Assembly: GCA_958419945.1 (NCBI GenBank)
Contig: CATZIC010000069.1
Coordinates: 1 to 9,591, forward strand
Length of the DNA: 9,591 nt
Direction of reading: 5' to 3'
From: an uncultured Clostridia bacterium
GTDB lineage: Bacteria > Bacillota > Clostridia > Christensenellales > Borkfalkiaceae
Shown here: in pieces, positions 1-7,583 of the stretch
How positions within the stretch are numbered: position 1 is the first letter of the stretch
Layout of the letters: each line of letters starts with the position of its first letter
Translations under genes and position numbers: made by a program
Notes under the pieces: model-generated
The model's database searches: none
Told to the model about the DNA's origin: nothing
What the model saw: only the letters and a program-made list of their open reading frames with translations

Positions 1-176
1 CAGTTACAATCCTTTGCGAAGATTACGATAAAAAGAAAGAATGCTATCTCGGTCGGGACGAGTACGGAAGAATGGGATATTTCAAATCTGACGTAAACCT
101 TATCGGTGAATTTTGCGATATAAAAATTACCGACGCTAACGGAATTTCCCTCTACGGCACACTTATCACAGACTAA
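1..176 (+). CDS. miaB: MiaB C-terminal TRAM domain (5'-truncated tRNA ms2i6A37 methylthiotransferase)
   Basis: Only the last 57 codons are visible; the reading frame begins at base 3 and ends with TAA at 174-176. The translation starts VTILCEDYDKKKECYLGRD, continues through GEFCDIKITDANG and ends in SLYGTLITD. This pattern (a strand, a 'GRD/GRT' turn, 'iGe..dikIt.a....LyG') is that of the TRAM RNA-binding domain closing MiaB-type radical SAM methylthiotransferases. MiaB adds a 2-methylthio group to i6A37 of tRNA using two 4Fe-4S clusters; the radical SAM and UPF0004 domains lie outside the window. Position supports the call, since miaB commonly precedes mutS in Clostridia and miaA, which makes its substrate, lies downstream here. 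Other TRAM proteins (MtaB, RimO, RlmD-type methyltransferases) are possible on this fragment alone, but the neighbourhood favours MiaB. Confidence 0.75.
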   Translation, partial: VTILCEDYDKKKECYLGRDEYGRMGYFKSDVNLIGEFCDIKITDANGISLYGTLITD

Positions 177-214
177 CGCTACATATACAAAAAGTCAAAC
201 CTAAATAAAAAATT

Positions 215-235
215 AAAACCGCAAAACGGTTTTTT
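215..235 (+). terminator. Short hairpin with T-tract between miaB and mutS
   Basis: AAAACCG (215-221) pairs perfectly with CGGTTTT (227-233) around a CAAAA loop, and the T run extends to 235. This 7-bp, mostly A-T stem is a weak intrinsic terminator or attenuator in the 88-base gap (177-264). The rest of the gap is A-rich. I see no convincing -35/-10 pair and no LexA box there, so whether mutS is mainly read through from miaB is open. Confidence 0.5.
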
Positions 236-254
236 CGTACAAGCAAACGAAAAC

Positions 255-261
255 AAGGTGA
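255..261 (+). promoter_or_regulatory. mutS ribosome binding site
   Basis: AAGGTGA sits three bases before the ATG at 265, close but with a good match to the anti-SD core. It fixes the mutS start; the protein then begins MAKENKMSSMMLHYLSIK, which aligns with the usual MutS N-terminus ('mTPMMqQYl.iK'). Confidence 0.65.
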
Positions 262-264
262 ATT

Positions 265-2847
265 ATGGCTAAAGAAAACAAAATGTCGTCGATGATGCTA
301 CATTATCTCTCGATAAAGGAAAAATATAACGACTGCATAATCTTTTACAGACTCGGCGATTTCTACGAAATGTTTTTCGACGACGCTATCGAGGCTTCGA
401 ATCTTCTCGAACTTACCCTTACGGGAAGGGACTGCGGACTTAAGGAGCGCGCGCCTATGTGCGGGGTTCCATATCACGCCGCAGACGTCTACATTTCAAA
501 ACTCGTTTCATTCGGTAAAAAGGTTGCTATCTGCGAGCAATTAACCGAACCGGGCGCCCAAAAAGGGCTTGTTGAAAGGGACGTTATAAGGGTTGTATCC
601 GGCGGAACTATAATCCGTGACGATATGGTCGACGAAAAAAGTAATAATTTTATCTGCTGCGTGTACGCAGGGGACTTATTTTCGCTTGCGTGGGCGGATA
701 TCACGACGGGTGAATTTTTCTGTCAGGAATTGGAGACCGAAGAAAAACTTCTCGACGCGCTGTATCGTATAAACCCATCCGAAATTATCTGTAACGATAA
801 CGCTTATAAAATTTATTTGAATTTTTCCGACGGCGTTAAATCGTCGCTTATAAAGTTTTCTGCATATAAAGATCAAGCTTTCGGGGCTTCAGCCTCTAAA
901 TCCTGTCTTTTAGAACAGTTTTCCGTACACACCTTGGACGGCTTTATTCCGTCCGATAAGGTAAACGCGATGTATGCCGCTGGCGCACTTATAGCATATC
1001 TTAGGGAAACCCAGATGCATTCTCTGCAGAACATAAAGAATCTTTCTTACTTTGACGATGGCAAAGTGCTGTTTATGGACACTAATGCACTTAGAAACCT
1101 CGAGGTAACCCGTTCCATGCGGGACGGTAAGGTTTACGGTACTCTCCTTTGGGCGGTTGACTACACCAAAACGGCGGGCGGCGGAAGAAAGTTAAAGGAA
1201 ATACTTACATCACCGCTTCATAACGAAAAAGATATAAATTACAGGCTCGACGGCGTAGAAGATATTTTCAAGGACAATATGATAAGAGAGGCTATAACGG
1301 ACACTCTCAGTTCCGTAAAGGACCTTGAAAGGTTGTGCGGAAGAATTTCCAACAACATCGTAAGTCCTCGTGATTGCCGTGCAATATGCGATACGCTAAA
1401 GCTTATACCCGTCATAAAATTTCAACTTAGCGGCATGCCTTCAAAAGTAATAGGCGACATCGTTAAAAACCTTGGCGATTTTACCGAATTAGCCTCCCTT
1501 ATAGACTCGATGATTGTCGAAAAGGATACCCCAGTACTTACCAAAGACGGCGGCTTTATAAAGAGCGGTTTTGACGAAAAACTCGACCATTACCGTTCGC
1601 TTAAAGAAAACGGCGACGGTATATTAAAGCAAATGGAGGCGCGGGAAAAGGAAGCCACCGGCATCAAAAATTTAAAAATCGGTTATAACAAGGTTTTCGG
1701 CTACTACATAGAGGTTACCAATTCCTTCCTTAATATGGTGCCGTACACCTACGTACGCAAACAGACCCTCGTCGGTGCGGAAAGATATATTACAGAAGAA
1801 CTGAAAAAATTCGAGGATGAGATGTTATCGAGTACCGAAAACATGATCAAAATCGAAAACGAAATTTTTAACAAACTTAAAGCACTTCTTACATCGAATA
1901 TTCCGGCACTTTTGCGCTCGGCAAAATGCCTTTCCATACTCGACGTATTAAACTCTTTCGCAACCGTTTCCAAAAAGCGTAATTATGTTCGCCCGATAAT
2001 TCTCGACGCAAAAGGAAAGCTTAATATCGTCGGCGGAAGACACCCCGTAGTGGAAGCAAACAGCAAGGATTCTTTCGTGCCTAACGATACCCTTTTAGAT
2101 ACAGGCGAAACCCGTATGGCAATAATAACCGGTCCTAACATGGCAGGTAAAAGCACGTATATGCGACAGGTTGCGCTTATTGCGCTTATGGCGCACGCAG
2201 GTTGTTTCGTTCCGGCAAAGTCGGCGGAAATTCCTCTTATCGATAAGATATTTACAAGGGTCGGCGCAAGCGACAATCTTATTTTCGACCAGTCCACTTT
2301 CATGGTGGAAATGGCTGAAGTTGCAAATATCATAAGAAACGCCACCGACGAAAGTTTGCTTATTCTTGACGAAATCGGAAGAGGTACAAGCACCTACGAC
2401 GGTTTATCGATAGCATGGGCGGTCGTGGAATACATAACGTCTAATATAAAAGCAAAAACCTTGTTTGCCACCCATTATCACGAACTTACGGAACTGGAGA
2501 ATAAATTAGAAGGCGTTAAGAATTTCAAAATAACCGTAAAAGAGATAAACGGTAAGGTTATTTTCCTTAGAAAAATCACACAAGGCAGTGCAAATAAAAG
2601 TTTTGGTATCGAGGTTGCTGCCTTAGCGGGCGTACCGGAATCGGTAACCGTGCGCGCCAAAAAGATTTTAAAGATGCTTGAAAAAAACGACCTTACGCAG
2701 AACTTTACCGAAAGCAGTGAGGCTGAACCCGTAAAACAATCGTTTGCGGAAAAATATCTTAAAGAACTTGACTTAAACAACGTTACGCCCTTAAAAGCGT
2801 TTGAAATTTTATCATTTTTAAAGGAAAAGATCGATGGCGAAGATTAA
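265..2847 (+). CDS. mutS: DNA mismatch repair protein MutS
   Basis: MutS recognises base mismatches and small loops and, on exchanging ADP for ATP, becomes a sliding clamp that recruits MutL. The 860-residue length is normal. The mismatch-binding motif is G31-D-F33-Y-E35, where Phe33 stacks on the mispair and Glu35 contacts it. Connector, lever and clamp domains occupy roughly residues 125-570. The ABC-type ATPase has Walker A GPNMAGKST (623-631, Lys629), Walker B with the signature region DEIGRGTSTYDG (702-713, Asp702/Glu703) and the switch histidine in FATHYHEL (His737). The C-terminus ends in the usual LDLNNVTPLKAFEIL segment. The beta-clamp pentapeptide expected before that segment is not clear; the nearest string is QSFAE at 825-829. 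The last codons overlap mutL by 14 bases, implying coupled translation. I see no LexA box upstream. Identity is certain from the motifs. Confidence 0.98.
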   Translation: MAKENKMSSMMLHYLSIKEKYNDCIIFYRLGDFYEMFFDDAIEASNLLELTLTGRDCGLKERAPMCGVPYHAADVYISKLVSFGKKVAICEQLTEPGAQKGLVERDVIRVVSGGTIIRDDMVDEKSNNFICCVYAGDLFSLAWADITTGEFFCQELETEEKLLDALYRINPSEIICNDNAYKIYLNFSDGVKSSLIKFSAYKDQAFGASASKSCLLEQFSVHTLDGFIPSDKVNAMYAAGALIAYLRETQMHSLQNIKNLSYFDDGKVLFMDTNALRNLEVTRSMRDGKVYGTLLWAVDYTKTAGGGRKLKEILTSPLHNEKDINYRLDGVEDIFKDNMIREAITDTLSSVKDLERLCGRISNNIVSPRDCRAICDTLKLIPVIKFQLSGMPSKVIGDIVKNLGDFTELASLIDSMIVEKDTPVLTKDGGFIKSGFDEKLDHYRSLKENGDGILKQMEAREKEATGIKNLKIGYNKVFGYYIEVTNSFLNMVPYTYVRKQTLVGAERYITEELKKFEDEMLSSTENMIKIENEIFNKLKALLTSNIPALLRSAKCLSILDVLNSFATVSKKRNYVRPIILDAKGKLNIVGGRHPVVEANSKDSFVPNDTLLDTGETRMAIITGPNMAGKSTYMRQVALIALMAHAGCFVPAKSAEIPLIDKIFTRVGASDNLIFDQSTFMVEMAEVANIIRNATDESLLILDEIGRGTSTYDGLSIAWAVVEYITSNIKAKTLFATHYHELTELENKLEGVKNFKITVKEINGKVIFLRKITQGSANKSFGIEVAALAGVPESVTVRAKKILKMLEKNDLTQNFTESSEAEPVKQSFAEKYLKELDLNNVTPLKAFEILSFLKEKIDGED
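2821..2827 (+). promoter_or_regulatory. mutL ribosome binding site inside mutS
   Basis: AAGGAAA, lying within the last codons of mutS, is six bases from the mutL ATG at 2834. It supports that start and explains the 14-base overlap between the two genes. Confidence 0.7.
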
Positions 2848-4756
2848 CGTTTTACCTAAAGAGGTTTTTAACAGAATATCCGCAGGCGAAGTAGTCGAAA
2901 GCCCTGCTTCCGTCGTAAAGGAACTTTTCGAAAACGCAGTGGATTCGGAAGCAAAATCCATCGTTGTATCAATCGAAAACGGCGGAACGGAAGAAATCCA
3001 TATTCAGGACGACGGTTGCGGTATGGAGCCGGAGGATCTTAAAAAGGCGTTTTTGCCGCATGCGACAAGTAAAATCAAGCAGGCGGCGGATCTCGATTTT
3101 ATAGAAACCCTCGGTTTTAGAGGCGAGGCTTTAGCGAGTATCGGTGCTGTATCGAATGCTAAAATCGTTTCAAAAACTGCCGAAGGGGAAGCCTTTTCAA
3201 TAACTTGCGACGGCGGAAGCATAGGCGAAGTTCATCCGACCGTAGGGGTCGAAGGTACTTCCGTAACCGTTGATTCTCTGTTTTTCAACACGCCTGCAAG
3301 ACTGAAGTTTTTAAAATCCGCCAAAGGCGAAGAAAGAGAAATTTCTTCGCTTATAGACAAACTTATACTTGCAAACCCATACGTTGCCGTAAAATATTAT
3401 GTCGACGGAATGCTTATGAAGCAGTCATACGGCGACGGTTTAAAGGACGCCGTAAGGACGGTTTACGGCAAAGAAGCCCTTGATAACTGTTACGAAATCA
3501 GTACGGAAAAGAACGGCTTGTATATCCACGGATATATCGGCAGCACCAATTACTATAAAGGAAACCGTACTTATCAGACCATTATCGTAAACGGTCGGTA
3601 CGTAACCGATAACACCATTTCCATGGCGGTGCAGAACGCTTACTCAAACTATCTTATGAAGCGTCAGTATCCATTTTACGTGCTTACAATTACAGTTGAT
3701 CCTTCGGTCGTAGACGTTAACGTGCATCCGAGAAAGGCCGAAGTCCGTTTTGCAAACAATCAAATTATTTATGGAAGCGTGTATTCCGTAGTTTCAAAGG
3801 TTTTGGACGGATCCTCGCAGGCACTTAATATCGTGGAAAGCGCGCCTTTTATATCCGAAAACAAGAAAGAGGAAGAGCCTTTCGTATATAAGCCGCTCGG
3901 CGTAGATACCGAAATTCCGCCCTTGGAGATCGGAAACGGTAAAATAGACGTCGATACGTCGTCATATAGCGGAGGAAACTACGAAGGCAATTACGATTTC
4001 ACGCCCATTAAAAAGTCAAACCCTACGCCGTTTCACGATGTCGTACGGGATCGTGTTACCGATTTTACGGATGAAAAGGTTTTACATCCCGATAAAACCG
4101 CCGACGATATTTTCAGTGAAAATAAGGCATATATCGAAAAACTCGAGGCGGAAAGAAAATCCGTTCAAGAGGAGCTTGAAAAGGATTTACCCGTAAGGTA
4201 TATCGGACAAGCCCTCGGCACCTATCTTATTCACGAGTGCGGCGAGGACCTTATCATAATCGATCAGCACGCCGCGCACGAAAGAATTTTGTTTGACAAC
4301 TACTATAGGCTTGTCAAAACGAGAGAGGTAACTACGCAGCCCTTGCTCGTGCCGTACACCTTTAACACGAACGACATAGAAGCCGGCATTTTGTACGATA
4401 TGTTGGACCTATTTAAAGAAGTGGGCTTCGATTTGGAATTTTTAAAGGAAAACACTTTCAGGGTTTACGCCGTTCCCATGGAGCTTTCGGCTTTAGACCT
4501 GAACGCGTTTTTCAGAGATATACTTACCGACGACAGATTTAAAAACGAAAAAATACCTACCGTCATAAGGGAAAGTATTGCGCAAAAGGCGTGTAAGTCC
4601 GCTATAAAGTCGGGTGATAAGTTGACCCTTGAAGAAATCAATTCTTTAATGGAAAGCTTAAAGAGTAATTGGGGCCTTAAATGCCCGCACGGTCGCCCTG
4701 TGGCAATAAAAATAAGCAGAACGGAAATCGACAAATGGTTCAAGAGAATTGTTTAA
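2834..4756 (+). CDS. mutL: DNA mismatch repair protein MutL (endonuclease type)
   Basis: MutL links mismatch-bound MutS to strand incision. The N-terminal GHKL ATPase shows KELFENAVD (Glu30, Asn34), DDGCG (59-63), GFRGEALASI (94-103) and the HPRKAEVRF loop with Lys301. A variable, acidic linker covers roughly 335-450. The C-terminal dimerisation/nuclease domain carries the metal motif DQHAAHE (477-483), AC with Cys587, CPHGRP (617-622) and a terminal WFKR. These are the signatures of MutL proteins that nick DNA themselves, as expected where MutH is absent. The last acidic residue of DQHA(X)2E(X)4E is Asp488 instead of the usual Glu. QPLLVP (502-507) resembles the beta-clamp binding site of Bacillus MutL. 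At 640 residues the length is normal. The gene overlaps mutS by 14 bases and miaA by 22. Confidence 0.98.
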   Translation: MAKINVLPKEVFNRISAGEVVESPASVVKELFENAVDSEAKSIVVSIENGGTEEIHIQDDGCGMEPEDLKKAFLPHATSKIKQAADLDFIETLGFRGEALASIGAVSNAKIVSKTAEGEAFSITCDGGSIGEVHPTVGVEGTSVTVDSLFFNTPARLKFLKSAKGEEREISSLIDKLILANPYVAVKYYVDGMLMKQSYGDGLKDAVRTVYGKEALDNCYEISTEKNGLYIHGYIGSTNYYKGNRTYQTIIVNGRYVTDNTISMAVQNAYSNYLMKRQYPFYVLTITVDPSVVDVNVHPRKAEVRFANNQIIYGSVYSVVSKVLDGSSQALNIVESAPFISENKKEEEPFVYKPLGVDTEIPPLEIGNGKIDVDTSSYSGGNYEGNYDFTPIKKSNPTPFHDVVRDRVTDFTDEKVLHPDKTADDIFSENKAYIEKLEAERKSVQEELEKDLPVRYIGQALGTYLIHECGEDLIIIDQHAAHERILFDNYYRLVKTREVTTQPLLVPYTFNTNDIEAGILYDMLDLFKEVGFDLEFLKENTFRVYAVPMELSALDLNAFFRDILTDDRFKNEKIPTVIRESIAQKACKSAIKSGDKLTLEEINSLMESLKSNWGLKCPHGRPVAIKISRTEIDKWFKRIV

Positions 4757-5673
4757 AGTTTGCCATAGTCGTTTGCGGACCAACGGGAAGCGGAAAAACC
4801 GAACTTGCAATAAAACTTGCAAACGCCTTGGACGGCGAGATTATTTCCGCAGATTCCATTGCTATATATAAAGGTCTTGACGTAGGAACCGCAAAACCGG
4901 ACGAGCATGAAAGATCCCTTGCCGTACACCATATGATCGACGTAGTAAACCCTTGTGAAGAGTTTTCCGTTGCCGAATATAAAGATATGGCACGTAAGAT
5001 TTTGCGCGATATTTTAAGCCGTGGCAAAGTGCCCATAATCTGCGGCGGAACGGGATATTATATCGACGCCCTTTTGTACGATTTCAGTTACGGAAATTGT
5101 CCTAAAAACGACGAATTCCGCCTGGCATGCGATAAAATAGCCGAGCAGTCCGGAACCGAAGCTTTATACCAAAGACTTAAAGAATGTGATTCCGCAACGG
5201 CTGAAATTCTTCACCCGAATGATAAAATGAGAATTGTAAGGGCGCTTGAAATTTACCAAACTACGGGAATAAGAAAATCCGATATAACGGACGTTAAAAC
5301 CCCGATAATACCTTTTTACGCCTTTTCCTACGACTACGACAGAGAAATTTTGTATTCGCGGATAAACGAGCGTGTTGACGCAATGTTTGAAAAGGGTTTA
5401 ATGATTGAGGTTAAATCGCTGATAAAAAGCGGCGTTTTACCGTCCTCACAGTCCATGCAGGGGATAGGCTATAAAGAGGTCGTTGAAGGAATCGAAAATA
5501 ATTACACCGAAGAAGATATTAAAGAAACGGTCAAGCGTAACACGAGGCGGTACGCCAAAAGACAGATAACCTGGTTTAAACGCCTCGAAAACATTGAATT
5601 CATTAGCCAGACGTCCGCCGATACGGCAGTCGCCTATATAAAGGAATACGTTTATGGAAACACAAAAAATTGA
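4735..5673 (+). CDS. miaA: tRNA dimethylallyltransferase MiaA
   Basis: MiaA transfers a dimethylallyl group from DMAPP to N6 of A37 in tRNAs that read codons starting with U, giving i6A37, the substrate of MiaB. I chose the ATG at 4735 (protein MVQENCLKFAIVVCGPTG): it puts the P-loop GPTGSGKT at residues 15-22, as is normal, and gives 312 residues, typical for the family. An in-frame ATG at 4681 would add 18 residues from inside the mutL CPHGRP region with no homology to MiaA. Further motifs are ADSIAIYKGLDVGTAKP (from residue 39, Asp40 the likely general base), the HHMIDVVNP block, CGGTGYYI, HPNDKMRIVRALEIY, QGIGYKE and RRYAKRQITWFKR. The start lies within mutL and the end within the next gene, so translation is coupled on both sides. 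The ribosome site before 4735 is weak (GGA at 4723-4725), consistent with re-initiation. Confidence 0.96.
   Translation: MVQENCLKFAIVVCGPTGSGKTELAIKLANALDGEIISADSIAIYKGLDVGTAKPDEHERSLAVHHMIDVVNPCEEFSVAEYKDMARKILRDILSRGKVPIICGGTGYYIDALLYDFSYGNCPKNDEFRLACDKIAEQSGTEALYQRLKECDSATAEILHPNDKMRIVRALEIYQTTGIRKSDITDVKTPIIPFYAFSYDYDREILYSRINERVDAMFEKGLMIEVKSLIKSGVLPSSQSMQGIGYKEVVEGIENNYTEEDIKETVKRNTRRYAKRQITWFKRLENIEFISQTSADTAVAYIKEYVYGNTKN
5641..5646 (+). promoter_or_regulatory. Ribosome binding site of the PLP enzyme gene, inside miaA
   Basis: AAGGAA lies seven bases before the ATG at 5654, within the final codons of miaA. It fixes the start and explains the 20-base overlap. Confidence 0.65.
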
Positions 5674-6874
5674 AGAACTTATTGAACGTGCAGAAGAAAA
5701 ATTACAACCCCAGTTCAAAAAACTTGATGAGATTTCATTAAAATGTCAGGAAAAGGTTTTATCCGCCTTTCAAAAGAACAGAATTGCATTAAGACATTTT
5801 AATCCGACTAACGGTTACGGTAGCGACGACGAAGGAAGAGACGCCCTTAAAAAGGTGTACGCAGACGTTTTTAACACTGAAGCCGCTTGTGTAACGTCAA
5901 GCATAGTTTCGGGCACGCACGCCATTGCGTTGGCGCTTTTATCGGTTTTAGACAAAGGGGACAAGGTGGTTTCCGTTACCGGCCTTCCGTATGATACAAT
6001 TCAAGGGGTAATTTACGGTGATAAGTTTTCCCTTAAATCTATGGGCATACCTTTTGATCTTGTTGAGCTTAAAAACGGAAACGTTGACTACGACGCTATT
6101 ACGGAATATTTCAAGAACAATAAACCGACTATGGTTTATATCCAGCGCTCCAGAGGTTACGATGAAAGGGAAAGTCTTTCCGTTTACGAAATCGAAAAGA
6201 TTTGTAATTTAGTTAAAAGTTTCGGTTTTGACGGTTGTATTTTCGTTGACAACTGCTATGGTGAATTCGTCGAAGAAAAGGAAGCGACCGACGTAGGCGC
6301 AGACCTCGTTGCAGGATCCCTTATCAAAAATATCGGCGGTGGAATAGCGCCCTGCGGCGGTTATATTGCAGGTAAGGCAAAATACATTGATTTAGTGGAA
6401 GCCCGTTTGACTTGTGCTACCATTGCGGGCGAGATAGGTGCAAACCCCGCGGGATATCAATATTACTACCAAGGTCTTTTCATGGCACCCCACGTTGTAG
6501 GTCAGGCACTTCGTTGCAATATGCTTATAGGGGCTGTAATGAGTGAATTAGGCTATGAAACCATTCCAAAGGCTTACGCAATGCCTTACGATATAACCCG
6601 CTCGGTTAAATTTAACGACGAAAAAAGACTCGTGGACTTTATTCAGTCGGTACAAAGAGTTTCACCCATCGATAGTTACGTTACCACATTGCCAAGCGAA
6701 ATGGCGGGGTATAGCGACAAAGTGGTTATGGCGGCAGGCTGTTTTGTTCAAGGTGCTTCAATAGAACTTTCCGCCGACGCTCCTATTCGTCCGCCGTTTA
6801 ACGCTTATATTCAGGGTGGACTTACTTATGAGCACGGTAAAATCGCCGTCAAAGAAATGCTTAAAAATCTTTGA
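5654..6874 (+). CDS. Methionine gamma-lyase family PLP protein ('aluminium resistance' / YnbB-like)
   Basis: This 406-residue protein is a fold-type I PLP enzyme resembling the Met gamma-lyase/aluminium-resistance family of Firmicutes (B. subtilis YnbB). Visible landmarks are RHFNPTNGYGSDDEGRD near residues 47-63, the phosphate-cup motif SGTHA (86-90), the aspartate that pairs with the PLP ring nitrogen in VDNCYGE (Asp199) and the likely Schiff-base lysine in GSLIKNIGGG (Lys225). It is soluble, with no signal peptide or membrane segment. Family members are predicted to cleave C-S bonds of sulfur amino acids, but the physiological substrate is not settled and the 'aluminium resistance' name has little behind it. 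It closes the mutS-mutL-miaA operon. In many Firmicutes a relative sits near miaA, hfq and lexA, so the position is conserved apart from the missing hfq. Family is secure; exact reaction is not. Confidence 0.9.
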   Translation: METQKIEELIERAEEKLQPQFKKLDEISLKCQEKVLSAFQKNRIALRHFNPTNGYGSDDEGRDALKKVYADVFNTEAACVTSSIVSGTHAIALALLSVLDKGDKVVSVTGLPYDTIQGVIYGDKFSLKSMGIPFDLVELKNGNVDYDAITEYFKNNKPTMVYIQRSRGYDERESLSVYEIEKICNLVKSFGFDGCIFVDNCYGEFVEEKEATDVGADLVAGSLIKNIGGGIAPCGGYIAGKAKYIDLVEARLTCATIAGEIGANPAGYQYYYQGLFMAPHVVGQALRCNMLIGAVMSELGYETIPKAYAMPYDITRSVKFNDEKRLVDFIQSVQRVSPIDSYVTTLPSEMAGYSDKVVMAAGCFVQGASIELSADAPIRPPFNAYIQGGLTYEHGKIAVKEMLKNL

Positions 6875-6884
6875 TAAATTTTGT

Positions 6885-6915
6885 AAAAAAAGCGTCCGAC
6901 TAATCGTCGGACGCT
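6885..6915 (-). terminator. Strong intrinsic terminator of lexA
   Basis: AGCGTCCGAC (6891-6900) and GTCGGACGCT (6906-6915) form a perfect 10-bp, G-C-rich stem with a 5-base loop. On the minus strand the stem is followed by a run of T residues (6890 down to 6885), giving a textbook intrinsic terminator 54 bases past the lexA stop. On the + strand only AAATTA follows, so there it works poorly as a terminator but could protect the 3' end of the operon transcript. Confidence 0.85.
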
Positions 6916-6917
6916 AA

Positions 6918-6941
6918 ATTACGAAACTCGTAATAATTTTT
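6918..6941 (+). terminator. Probable + strand terminator of the mutS operon
   Basis: ATTACGA (6918-6924) pairs perfectly with TCGTAAT (6928-6934) around a three-base loop, followed after AA by five T residues (6937-6941). It lies 43 bases past the stop of the PLP enzyme gene and faces lexA. The stem is short and A-T rich, so efficiency is uncertain. Confidence 0.45.
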
Positions 6942-6968
6942 AAAATCAAGCATATAAAGCGTGATTTT

Positions 6969-7565
6969 TCAGAATTTTCTGACTAGGCCTTTGACCTTTC
7001 CTATTATGGAAACGTCGTCTAAAATTATATCCTGCAAGGCGTCGTTTTCGGGGTGAAGAATAACTTTTCCGTCCCGCTTATAAAAGCGTTTGCATGTGGC
7101 GGAATCGTCGATTAAGGCAACTACTATTTCGCCCTGCTCGCAACTCGAAGTCTTTTCCACGATGATTTTATCGCCGTCGAATATTCCTGCGTTTATCATA
7201 CTGTCGCCGGAAACGTTAAGCATAAATACGTCGCCAATGCCGTGAAATTCTTCCGGGAGAGGATAATATCCTTCGATATTTTCAACCGCCAAAATAGGGG
7301 TACCTGCGGTAACGGTGCCGACCAAAGGCACGAACACTGCATTTTTGGAAGGTTTGTTCCTTAGCGATATAGCACGGTTTTTGGCACCACCGAAGGAAAT
7401 GGCCCCACGGTACTCTAACTTTTTAAGATAATATTGAACGGTGGACGTAGAAGCAAAGCCAACGTCGTGGCAGATTTCACGAACGGTCGGGGGATAACCT
7501 TCACGGTCAATATAGTCGGTAATGTATTCTAAAACTTCGTCTTCACGATTTTTATTGTAACTCAT
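6969..7565 (-). CDS. lexA: SOS repressor LexA
   Basis: LexA represses DNA-damage genes and destroys itself when RecA filaments stimulate its autoproteolysis. At 198 residues it is slightly shorter than most. The N-terminal winged helix-turn-helix runs through PPTVREICHDVGF and STSTVQYYLKKLEYRG (25-54). The cleavage site is Ala87-Gly88 in VGTVTAGTP. The peptidase dyad is Ser122 in VSGDSM and Lys159 in ATCKRF; the Cys before the lysine replaces the usual Val. The start at 7565 is fixed by GAGGTG (7575-7570) four bases upstream. The gene stands alone on the minus strand, with a strong promoter whose -35 is covered by a LexA box, so autoregulation is expected. It converges on the mutS operon and diverges from a small Cys-rich gene. 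No key residue is missing. Confidence 0.97.
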   Translation of the reverse strand: MSYNKNREDEVLEYITDYIDREGYPPTVREICHDVGFASTSTVQYYLKKLEYRGAISFGGAKNRAISLRNKPSKNAVFVPLVGTVTAGTPILAVENIEGYYPLPEEFHGIGDVFMLNVSGDSMINAGIFDGDKIIVEKTSSCEQGEIVVALIDDSATCKRFYKRDGKVILHPENDALQDIILDDVSIIGKVKGLVRKF

Positions 7566-7583
7566 AACTCACCTCACGTAACA

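Noticed and set aside
1983..2393. 136-codon minus-strand frame opposite the MutS ATPase domain
   Set aside because: It mirrors a highly conserved coding region and has no start signal or family resemblance.
4681..4734. Upstream ATG at 4681 as the miaA start
   Set aside because: It would add 18 residues read out of frame from the mutL CPHGRP region, with no MiaA-like sequence; the ATG at 4735 gives normal length and P-loop position.
6942..6968. Third hairpin (AAAATCA with TGATTTT) next to the lexA stop
   Set aside because: A mostly A-T stem with a mismatch and a long inner part; likely by chance in A-T-rich sequence, though it could back up the + strand terminator.
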